The notes under the pieces were generated by a model. The model was not told the DNA's origin and did no database searches. It saw only the letters and a program-made list of their open reading frames with translations. From NCBI RefSeq assembly GCF_001613265.1, contig NZ_BDCA01000019.1, forward strand, positions 62,001 to 126,000: DNA of 64,000 nt, written 5' to 3'. The translations under genes were made by a program, and so were the position numbers. Positions within the stretch are counted from its first letter, which is position 1; every line of letters begins with the position of its first letter. Below are positions 41,943-49,517 of the stretch, piece after piece. Source of the DNA: Nocardia vermiculata NBRC 100427. GTDB lineage: Bacteria; Actinomycetota; Actinomycetes; Mycobacteriales; Mycobacteriaceae.

Positions 41943-43951
41943 GGGCCTCGGCTCCCGTCCACGGCGGCGACGCCCTCGGGCGCACTCGCCTCCGGATGCC
42001 TGCGCAGGTACCGGCCCAGTGCCCAGACCGGGAACACCAGCCGATACAGGTGGTAGTTGATGTAGAAATCACCCGGGAAGCCGGTGCCGGTGAAAAGGTC
42101 CTCGTCCCAGCCCCCGTCGGCGCGCTGAGTCCCGACCAGCCAGGCGATTCCCCGCTCGACGGCGGGGGAGTCCTCCTCGGCTGCCAGCAGGGCCAGCAGT
42201 GCCCACGCGGTCTGCGACGGAGTCGAGTCGCCGCGGCCGACCCAGGCCGCATCGCGGTAGGACCGCAGATCCTCACCCCAGCCGCCGTCGGCGTTCTGAT
42301 GCTCCTCCAGCCAGCGCACCGCCCGGCGGATCGGCCGGGACCGAGGGGCGGTGCCCGCAGCGACGAGAGCGGGAACCGCCGCGCCGGTACCGTAGATATG
42401 GTTGGCGCCCCAGCGGCCGAACCACGAGCCGTCGGTCTCCTGGTGATCGATCAGCCAGCGCACACCGCGCCGGCATTCGCGGTCGCCGCTGCGTCCCAGC
42501 GCCGCCAGCATCTCCACCACGTGGGCGGTCACATCTGCCGAGGGCGGATCGGTGACGGCGCCGAAGTCGCAGAACGGCAGCTTCGTGGGAAGTACCGAGG
42601 TGTTGTCGGCGTCGAATGCGCCCCAGCCGCCGTCGGCGGACTGCATGCCCACCGTCCAGCGCGCGGCACGATCGATCGCGGCATCGAGGCGCTGCCGGTC
42701 CGGGTGCGCGACCTGATTGAGCGCGATGACGATCTCCGCGGTGTCGTCGGTGTCGGGATAGACGTCGTTGGCGAATTCGAAGGCCCACCCGCCGGGTTCG
42801 AGCCCGGGCCGGCGCACCTGCCAGTCGCCGCCGGCGGTGATCTGCTCACCGAGCAGCCAATCGGTGGCGCGCAGTACGGCCGAATCACCCGGTGCCACAC
42901 CCGCATCCAGCAGCGCGGCGGTCGCAAGCGCGGTATCCCACACCGGGGATTGGCAGGCCTCGAGCCGGCGGACCTCCCCGTCGGGTGTCTGCTCGCGTAC
43001 CACGAACCCGTCCAGGCCCTCGATACCGGCCCGTAGCGCGGGATGATCGAGCGGATAGCCCAGAAGATGCAGTGCCAGTAGCGAATACACCCACGGCGGC
43101 TGAATTCCGCCCCAGCCGCCATCGGCCTCCTGCCGGGCCAGAATCCATTCCCCCGCCTGCCGCATCGCCAGGTCCCGCACCGGATTGAGCGGCAGCCGGG
43201 CGTAGGTGTGCAGCACCGTGTCCACCCGCTGGAACACTCCCGCCAGGCTGGTGAGCGGCGCCCGGCGCGCGGCGGGCGCGCCGGTACGCAACTCGTCGAT
43301 GCCGAACGGTAGTGGGCGGCAGGGCCGTAGTGTCGCAACGACGGTCAGCGGCACGACGGTCTGGCGCGCCCAGCAGCCCCAGTCGTAGATGTTGAGCGGG
43401 AACCAGGACGGGAACAGCACCAGTTCGGGTGGCAGATTCGGCAGATCGTCCCAGGACCACAGACCGAACAGGGCCAGCCAGATCCGGGTGAACACGCGGC
43501 TCGCCTCGATACCACCTTCGGCACGGACGAACCGGGCCGCGGCGCGCATATGGGGTGCCGTCGGATCGTCGCCGGCCAGTCGCAACGCGACCCAGGCCTC
43601 GGCAGTGGTCGACAGGTCGCCCGGGCCGTCGTGGAAGGTCGCCCAGGTGCCGTCGGCACGTTGCTGCGAACGGATCCAGCGGGCGGCGGGGACGGTCACC
43701 TCCGGTGTGGAGATGCCGAGGAATTCCCGCAGCAGCAGGTCTTCGGCGTCCATCGTCACGTTCGTCGCCAATTCGCCCTTCCACCAGCCCTGTTCGTGCT
43801 GGGAAGTGCGCAGTAGATCGACCGCCGCCGCGGTGGCCGCGCGTACCGCGGCGGGATCGCTCGATCCGAGGGAAGGGACGGCCGCCGTGCGCGCGGTCGC
43901 GTGTTCGACGGCTGCCCGCCGGCTCGCCGCGCCGGTGTGGGTGACTGTCAT
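41939..43951 (-). CDS. shc: Squalene-hopene cyclase
   Basis: Monotopic membrane enzyme that cyclises squalene to hopene and hopanol. The catalytic DxDD motif is VYPDTDDTAEIV near residue 400. Many QW repeats are visible (QHEQGWW, QQRADGTWATF, QEADGGWGGIQPPW, QSADGGWGAFD, QETDGSWFGRWGANHIYGT). 670 aa is within the family range. The start ATG 43951 is two bases after the prenyl-synthase stop; the stop overlaps the next ATG. No truncation or missing motif is seen. Confidence 0.96.
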   Translation of the reverse strand: MTVTHTGAASRRAAVEHATARTAAVPSLGSSDPAAVRAATAAAVDLLRTSQHEQGWWKGELATNVTMDAEDLLLREFLGISTPEVTVPAARWIRSQQRADGTWATFHDGPGDLSTTAEAWVALRLAGDDPTAPHMRAAARFVRAEGGIEASRVFTRIWLALFGLWSWDDLPNLPPELVLFPSWFPLNIYDWGCWARQTVVPLTVVATLRPCRPLPFGIDELRTGAPAARRAPLTSLAGVFQRVDTVLHTYARLPLNPVRDLAMRQAGEWILARQEADGGWGGIQPPWVYSLLALHLLGYPLDHPALRAGIEGLDGFVVREQTPDGEVRRLEACQSPVWDTALATAALLDAGVAPGDSAVLRATDWLLGEQITAGGDWQVRRPGLEPGGWAFEFANDVYPDTDDTAEIVIALNQVAHPDRQRLDAAIDRAARWTVGMQSADGGWGAFDADNTSVLPTKLPFCDFGAVTDPPSADVTAHVVEMLAALGRSGDRECRRGVRWLIDHQETDGSWFGRWGANHIYGTGAAVPALVAAGTAPRSRPIRRAVRWLEEHQNADGGWGEDLRSYRDAAWVGRGDSTPSQTAWALLALLAAEEDSPAVERGIAWLVGTQRADGGWDEDLFTGTGFPGDFYINYHLYRLVFPVWALGRYLRRHPEASAPEGVAAVDGSRGP

Positions 43952-43953
43952 AC

Positions 43954-44970
43954 CTATGCACTCCGTTCCACGATGAAATCCGCCAGACCGCTGAGCTCCC
44001 GGCGGTATTCGGGGGTGATGGGCACCGAGTCGAGCGCTTGCTGCGCGGCCCGCACCCGCCGTCGTGCCTCCGACCGGGCCCAGCGGCGGCCACCTGCGGT
44101 GTCGACCAGGCCGGCGGCCGCGCGCAACTCGTTCTCGGTGGGCTCGTTCGACTGCGCGAACCACTGCGCCAGCGCACGCCCGGCAGGACGGCCGGATTCC
44201 AGACTCCAGGTCACCGGCAACGACTTCTTGCGCGAGCGCAGATCCGAGAACACCGGCTTACCCGTGGTCGCAGGCTCGCCCCAGATCCCGAGCAGATCGT
44301 CGACCAACTGGAATGCGATCCCGATATCGTCGCCGTAGGACCGCAGCGCGGCGACCGTCGCAGCGGGTGCGTCGGCCAGTACCGCGCCGATCGCCGCGCT
44401 CGCCGCCAGCAGTGCTGCGGTCTTACCGCCGGCCATCTCGAGACATTCGGCCAGCGTCACATCGTCGCGATGTTCGAAGTCGACGTCGGCGGCCTGGCCG
44501 CGGATCAGGTCCTGGGTGGCCCGGCCGATCAGGCGGGCGGCGTCCACGGCCCGCGGTGAACCCGAATCGAGGAGCACTTCGTGGGCCAGTGACAGCATCG
44601 CGTCGCCGGCCAGCACGGCTACCGCATCGCCCCAGACTGCCCAGACCGTGGGGCGGTGGCGGCGGGTGGCGTCACGATCCATCAGGTCGTCGTGGACCAG
44701 CGAGAAGTTGTGTACGAGTTCGACCGCGACCGCACCCGGCACCGCACACCGGTCGTCGCCGCCGGCGGCATGGGCGGCCAGCATCGTCAGCCGTGATCGC
44801 ACCGACTTTCCGCAGTCGCCGGCCACCGGGCGGCCGTGTTCGTCGCACCAGCCGAGGTGATAGGCGACCACCGGCCGGATGGCACCGTCGAGTCGTCCGA
44901 CAGCGTCGAACAGCGCCGCGCGAACGGCCTGTCCGTCGGCGTCGACAGTGGACAGGGCAGTTACCGTCAT
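43954..44970 (-). CDS. Short-chain polyprenyl (farnesyl) diphosphate synthase
   Basis: Trans-prenyl synthase of the IspA/GGPPS fold, supplying farnesyl diphosphate to HpnCD. The first Asp-rich motif is LVHDDLMDRD with RRHRPTVW, and the second is FQLVDDLLGIWG. The residues before the first motif (VELVHNFSL) are of the type that sets chain length, but product length cannot be decided from this. 338 aa. The ATG overlaps the hpnE stop (ATGA). The farnesyl role is inferred from the operon. Confidence 0.9.
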   Translation of the reverse strand: MTVTALSTVDADGQAVRAALFDAVGRLDGAIRPVVAYHLGWCDEHGRPVAGDCGKSVRSRLTMLAAHAAGGDDRCAVPGAVAVELVHNFSLVHDDLMDRDATRRHRPTVWAVWGDAVAVLAGDAMLSLAHEVLLDSGSPRAVDAARLIGRATQDLIRGQAADVDFEHRDDVTLAECLEMAGGKTAALLAASAAIGAVLADAPAATVAALRSYGDDIGIAFQLVDDLLGIWGEPATTGKPVFSDLRSRKKSLPVTWSLESGRPAGRALAQWFAQSNEPTENELRAAAGLVDTAGGRRWARSEARRRVRAAQQALDSVPITPEYRRELSGLADFIVERSA

Positions 44971-46442
44971 CTGATCACCTCCGATATCCGCGAGCGTGGG
45001 TCGGGTATCTCGGCGCGATCGGATGCGCCGGTACGGGAACCTTCTTCCGAGAACTGCGAAATGATCTCTGCCGCAGCGTTTTCACCGCTGCGAACGGCAC
45101 CTTCCATCGTCGCCGGCCAGCCGGTCGAGGTCCAGGCTCCGGCCAGCGCGAGGCCGGGCATTGTCGTGTGCGCGGGAGGCCGCAACCGCGCGGAACCGGG
45201 GGCGGGACGGAAGGTCGCGTGCCGTTCTCGCGTGACGAAGAAGTCGAGTACCCGTGCGTCGCGGGCCGCCGGCAGCATCTGTTCGACGGCGGGCAAGAAG
45301 CGCTGCCGCAGCTCGGCGGTGGGGGTGTCCACGAAGGCGTCGGCGGCCGACACCGACACTGCGACATACTGGGCGCCCGCCGGCATCGGGGCCGGGGGAG
45401 CGGTATGGAGTGCGTCGGCGGGGGATGCGGTGTGCCCCGCCGGCTGCTGCCCGGAGGTCAGCCCCGCGGCGGCCGTGCGGTCGAAGATCCACTGCACCTC
45501 GGTGCCGACTCCCGCCCGCATCGGCTCGTGCAGCACCCGCCGGTCGTAGACCACATGAATATTGACGATCGGCGAACTACCCAGGGCCGCAGCCCAGTTC
45601 GGTGGCAGGTCGACCGCGGCAGCGGGGAGCAGTGCCTGCGCCGCGGTGTGTGGAACGGCGCAGATCACCGCATCGGCAGCGACGTCGCCCGGTGCGGTGC
45701 CGACCGTCCAGGCCGTCCCGCACGGCCGGATCCCGGTGACCTTCGTCCGCATCGAGACACGCACACCCGCGTCGGACAAGGCCACGAGCCCCGCATCACC
45801 GTGCAACTGCCGCAGCGGAATCCGGGACCATCCGATATCGGCTGCGTCCGAATCGGTGAGCAACCCGATCTGGAACACCGTCGCCGCCAGCGCCAGCGAG
45901 ACGTCGTCGGCGCGGGCGTTGAGGGTGGCGATCCCGACCAGATCCCACAGGGAGTCGATGGCATCGCGGTGCTGCCCGTGGGCGCGCAGCCATGCGCCGA
46001 AGCTCGTGGTGTCGGTGCGCGGATCGGTGGTGTCGACGGCGCGCAGTGCTAGTGCGGCCCAGGTGAATCGCATCCGCGCCGCGGGGGACAGCCACGGGTA
46101 GCGCAGCAGCGACCAGCCCAGATGCAGAGGTGCGGGCAGCGGTGATCGACTCAGCCGACCGGTCCGCCCGCCGCCCGACACCGCGATATCGAGCCGGGGC
46201 TGCAGGTGTACCGCGTCACGCATACCCAGGCGACGCAGCAGGGCCAGATAGTGCTCACAGCATCGGAGGAATACGTGCTGGCCGTTGTCGACCCATAGCC
46301 CGCCACGGGTGAACGAGGAGGTCAGACCGCCCAGCCACGGCCGGGATTCGAAGAGCTGCACCGAATGCCCGGCATCCGCGCAGCGCAGCGCCGCGGTGAT
46401 CCCCGCGAGACCACCACCCACTACGGCCACTCGCACGGTCAT
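44967..46442 (-). CDS. hpnE: Squalene-forming flavin oxidoreductase HpnE
   Basis: FAD-dependent amine-oxidase-fold enzyme that reduces hydroxysqualene to squalene, the third step of the HpnCDE route. The N-terminal dinucleotide motif VAVVGGGLAGITAALRC is at about residues 4-20, with LFESRPWLGGLTSSF after it. The C-terminal FAD motif PGLALAGAWTSTGWPATMEGAVRSG appears in parts. 491 aa. ATG 46442 overlaps the hpnD stop, and the stop overlaps the prenyl-synthase start. Confidence 0.93.
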   Translation of the reverse strand: MTVRVAVVGGGLAGITAALRCADAGHSVQLFESRPWLGGLTSSFTRGGLWVDNGQHVFLRCCEHYLALLRRLGMRDAVHLQPRLDIAVSGGGRTGRLSRSPLPAPLHLGWSLLRYPWLSPAARMRFTWAALALRAVDTTDPRTDTTSFGAWLRAHGQHRDAIDSLWDLVGIATLNARADDVSLALAATVFQIGLLTDSDAADIGWSRIPLRQLHGDAGLVALSDAGVRVSMRTKVTGIRPCGTAWTVGTAPGDVAADAVICAVPHTAAQALLPAAAVDLPPNWAAALGSSPIVNIHVVYDRRVLHEPMRAGVGTEVQWIFDRTAAAGLTSGQQPAGHTASPADALHTAPPAPMPAGAQYVAVSVSAADAFVDTPTAELRQRFLPAVEQMLPAARDARVLDFFVTRERHATFRPAPGSARLRPPAHTTMPGLALAGAWTSTGWPATMEGAVRSGENAAAEIISQFSEEGSRTGASDRAEIPDPRSRISEVIR

Positions 46443-47341
46443 CGCGACCGCCCGAGCGCCGTCATCGAATACTGCAGCAGTGCGCCGGAGGCGACCCGGG
46501 TCTTCTCGCGTCCGCTCAGCGACAACCGCCGGTCGTACACCGCCACCGGATTGGCGTGAATCCGGTTGTTGAGCCGCCGGTAGATGCCCGCCATCGCCGC
46601 ACAGCAGGCGGCGCTGCGCCCGTCGAGGTGCGGTAGGAGCCGCATGCCCAGGCAGTACCAGTTCTCGGCGCGTTCGGTGGCGGTACGGATGAGTGCGGCC
46701 AGGCCACCGTTGGGATCGTCGAGTGCGCCACCGGCGTCGAGTTCCAGTCGCACGCCGAATCGGCTGAGGTCGGCCTGGGGCAGGTAGATGCGGCCGTTGA
46801 GCAGATCCTCGCGGATATCGCGCAGGATATTGGTCTGTTGCAGCGCGATCCCCAGCTGATCGGCATACAGCGGTGCACTGGGTTCGTCGGTCGAGCCGAA
46901 GATCGACAAGCACAGCCGCCCTACCGCGCCGGCCACGCAGCGGCAGTAGTGGGTGAGTTCGTCGAAGTCGCCGTAACCAACGCCGTCGACATCGGCTTGT
47001 ACGCCGTCGATCAGTTCGCCGAACGCACCCATCGGCACCGGAAAGCGGCGCGCCGAGTCGGCGACGGCGAACAGCACCGGATCATCGGTGTCGGCGCCGC
47101 CGCCGATCCGGTCCAGATCCTTGCGGAGCAGCCGCAGCGCCTCGGTTTTCGCGGCCGGCGCACCGTCCTCGTCGCCGATGTCGTCGATCCGCCGGGCCAG
47201 GGCGTACAGGGCACACAGCGCCGATCGCTTCTCCGGGGGCAGCAGCCGGATGCCGTAGTAGAAATTCTTGGCCTCGGTGCGGGTGATCTGCTCACACGCG
47301 GTATAGGCCTGGGCCACCGTGGGGCCGACAGCGATGCTCAC
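46439..47341 (-). CDS. hpnD: Presqualene diphosphate synthase HpnD
   Basis: Condenses two farnesyl diphosphates to presqualene diphosphate. The trans-isoprenyl (squalene/phytoene synthase) motifs are ARRIDDIGDE (first Asp-rich) and QQTNILRDIREDLLNGR (second Asp-rich), plus NFYYGIRLLP. 300 aa. The start is GTG 47341, which overlaps the hpnC stop as GTGA; the longer in-frame N-terminus would lie inside hpnC. The pairing with HpnC and HpnE shows squalene is made without a classical squalene synthase. Confidence 0.94.
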   Translation of the reverse strand: MSIAVGPTVAQAYTACEQITRTEAKNFYYGIRLLPPEKRSALCALYALARRIDDIGDEDGAPAAKTEALRLLRKDLDRIGGGADTDDPVLFAVADSARRFPVPMGAFGELIDGVQADVDGVGYGDFDELTHYCRCVAGAVGRLCLSIFGSTDEPSAPLYADQLGIALQQTNILRDIREDLLNGRIYLPQADLSRFGVRLELDAGGALDDPNGGLAALIRTATERAENWYCLGMRLLPHLDGRSAACCAAMAGIYRRLNNRIHANPVAVYDRRLSLSGREKTRVASGALLQYSMTALGRSR

Positions 47342-48192
47342 GGCGTCACCACCGTCGCCTTGCCGAGCAGGGTGACCATCGCGGCCACCGTGTCGACATG
47401 CCGGGGCCGCACCGGTGCACTCCACACATCGCCTTCGGCGGCGCGCAGCGCGCGCACGGTCGCGTAACCGCCCGCGATATATCCCGCGACGGCGATGCGT
47501 GCCCATCCGGTCAACCGCGCCACCAGCGGCGCGCCCTCGCCGAGGAGCGACTCACACCGCTCCACCTGGGTGAGCACCAGTGCACGGCAGGCCGGATCGC
47601 CCGGCCCACCGGTGGCCACGCTCGCCTCGGCGATCCCGGCGGCGGCGAGGTCGTGTTGCGGAAGGTAGATGCGGCCCGCGGCGTAGTCCTCGGCGATGTC
47701 CTGGCAGTGTTCGAGCACCTGGAGCGCCGAGCAGACCCGGTCGGACAGGGCGACGGTGTCCGGAGTGGACTGGTCGAATACCGCGAGGACCAGCCGGCCC
47801 ACCGGATTCGCGGACAAGCGGCAGTAGCCGAGCAGATCGTCGAAGGATGCGTAGCGGTGGACCCGCTGGTCTACCAGGTTGGCCTCGATCAGCTCCTGGA
47901 ACGCCTCCTGCGGCAGCGTGCAGGCAGTGACGGTCGAAGCGAGCATCTGCAGGACCGGATCGTCCGGTGTGTGGCCCTGCCACAAGGCCGTGACCTGGGC
48001 GCGTAGCGCCAGGAGCTGCGACACCCGGTCTCCGGGTGCCGCGTCACCGGTCTCGTCGATTAGTCTGGTGGCGGCGTAGACCGCGTGCAGGTGTCGGCGT
48101 GGTTCCCGCGGCAACCACCGCAGCGCGACGGGAAAGTTTTCTTCCTTTTCACGGGCCCGCAGCCGGCGGGCCGGGGCGGTCGCTGCGTCCAT
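47338..48192 (-). CDS. hpnC: Hydroxysqualene synthase HpnC
   Basis: Converts presqualene diphosphate to hydroxysqualene. It is a squalene/phytoene-synthase-fold protein with RLIDETGDA at the first motif and LEHCQDIAEDYAAGRIYLP at the second, plus KEENFPVALRWLP near the N-terminus typical of HpnC. 284 aa. It is the first gene of the operon, starting at ATG 48192, and faces the PucR-type gene across 104 bp. Confidence 0.93.
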   Translation of the reverse strand: MDAATAPARRLRAREKEENFPVALRWLPREPRRHLHAVYAATRLIDETGDAAPGDRVSQLLALRAQVTALWQGHTPDDPVLQMLASTVTACTLPQEAFQELIEANLVDQRVHRYASFDDLLGYCRLSANPVGRLVLAVFDQSTPDTVALSDRVCSALQVLEHCQDIAEDYAAGRIYLPQHDLAAAGIAEASVATGGPGDPACRALVLTQVERCESLLGEGAPLVARLTGWARIAVAGYIAGGYATVRALRAAEGDVWSAPVRPRHVDTVAAMVTLLGKATVVTP

Positions 48193-48218
48193 GGTTCGAT
48201 GGTGACCGCAACACAGGG

Positions 48219-48239
48219 TTCAAATCTTCAACGGTTCAA
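48219..48239. promoter_or_regulatory. Triple TTCAA direct repeat in the hopanoid divergent promoter region
   Basis: TTCAA occurs at 48219-48223, 48227-48231 and 48235-48239, an exact 8-bp period, and GGTTCAA is repeated at 48217 and 48233. It lies between hpnC (-) and the PucR-type gene (+), where a regulator-binding site would be expected. No promoter boxes are convincing in either direction. Confidence 0.45.
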
Positions 48240-48296
48240 GTGATTTCGCTCGACGTTTTTTGTATCCGGACGATAATCGAGTCGGAGAGGACTCGA

Positions 48297-49517
48297 ATGA
48301 GCGATTCCCATCATGAAATTCCGATAACACCGGAGGCGTTGGAGCAGCTTTCGGAGGAACTCGACGCTAGGATGCCGGACCTCCTCGACGAGGTTCGTGA
48401 TCTCCTGGCGGCCGAATGGCCCGACTACGCGCGCTATCTCGACGAGCATCGTCCCGAAGTGGCCGAGGTCGGCGTGCTGTTCGTCCATCGGATGCTGGAT
48501 CTCGCCGAACACGGCCCCCGAACCGATGACGGCGCAGGTGAGGCCGTTACCGCACCCACCCAGCTGGTTTTCGAACAGGTCGGCCGCCAGCAGTTGCAGG
48601 ACGGTGCGGATCTGTCGGACCTCCTGGGTGCGTACCAGGTGGGGGCCCGGGCAGCGTGGCATCACGTGGCCGAAACCGCGCTCAAACTGGATCTGGGACC
48701 CGAAGTGCTGGCGATCCTGGCCGAAGCCGTCTTCGCATTCGTCGACGAATTCTCTGCAGCCTCCGCGCACGGCTATGTACTGGAACAATCCGCCTCCAGT
48801 GCAGCGCGCGAGCGGCACCGTGAGGAATTGTCGGAAATGCTGCTTTCGGGCAGATCGGACACGATCGCGATCCGCTTGGCAGCCGACCGGGCCGGTTGGC
48901 AATTGCCCGCCGAGGTCGCGGTCGTGCTCGTGGACCCGGCCGATGCGCGTTCCTGTGGCGTGGTGGAGCATTTCGGCAGTCAGTGCCTGCCCATCCGCCG
49001 CGACGACGCGGTCGGCGCGATCGTTCCCAACCCGGGCCTGGCCGGGCGCAGTATCCGGCTGGTGGCCGCGTTGCGGGACTGTTCGGCAGTGATCGGCGAC
49101 TCCCTGAGCCTGGATCTGCTGCCCGCCGGTATGCGGGTCGCGCGGATAGCCCTGCGATTACGCAAGGCGGGTGTGTTGACGGGGACACCGGTGATGGTGG
49201 CCGACGAGATCGACACCATCATCGCCAACCGGGACGAGTGGCTGCTGGAGTCGCTGCGCGCCCAAGTGTTGCGGCCGCTGCAGGAACTGACCGACGGCAA
49301 GCGAGATCGGCTGGTGGAGACCCTCAAGAGCTGGCTGTGGAATATGGGTGACCGCCACGCCATGGCCGACGAACTGCACATCCACCCCCAAACCGTGCGC
49401 TACCGCATGGACAGATTGCACGACGTCTTCGGTGACACCCTCGACTCCCCCCGCGAACGAGCCCGCATGTACCTGGCCCTGACCTGGACCAGCGGAAACG
49501 GCGTGAACCAGGGCTAG
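48297..49517 (+). CDS. PucR/CdaR-type transcriptional regulator
   Basis: A 406-aa regulator. The N-terminal two thirds hold an RsbR-like helical sensor region (residues about 20-160) and a degenerate middle domain. The C-terminal PucR-type helix-turn-helix is MADELHIHPQTVRYRMDRLHDVFGD in parts, about residues 360-385. The start ATG 48297 is preceded by GGAGAGGACTCG. It is divergent from the hopanoid operon and probably regulates it. Its stop overlaps the histidine-kinase stop by 3 bp on the other strand. Confidence 0.88.
   Translation: MSDSHHEIPITPEALEQLSEELDARMPDLLDEVRDLLAAEWPDYARYLDEHRPEVAEVGVLFVHRMLDLAEHGPRTDDGAGEAVTAPTQLVFEQVGRQQLQDGADLSDLLGAYQVGARAAWHHVAETALKLDLGPEVLAILAEAVFAFVDEFSAASAHGYVLEQSASSAARERHREELSEMLLSGRSDTIAIRLAADRAGWQLPAEVAVVLVDPADARSCGVVEHFGSQCLPIRRDDAVGAIVPNPGLAGRSIRLVAALRDCSAVIGDSLSLDLLPAGMRVARIALRLRKAGVLTGTPVMVADEIDTIIANRDEWLLESLRAQVLRPLQELTDGKRDRLVETLKSWLWNMGDRHAMADELHIHPQTVRYRMDRLHDVFGDTLDSPRERARMYLALTWTSGNGVNQG

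Noticed and set aside
44064..46052. 662-codon + strand frame opposite the prenyl synthase and hpnE
   Set aside because: Arg/Pro-rich translation without domains, opposite two well-supported genes.
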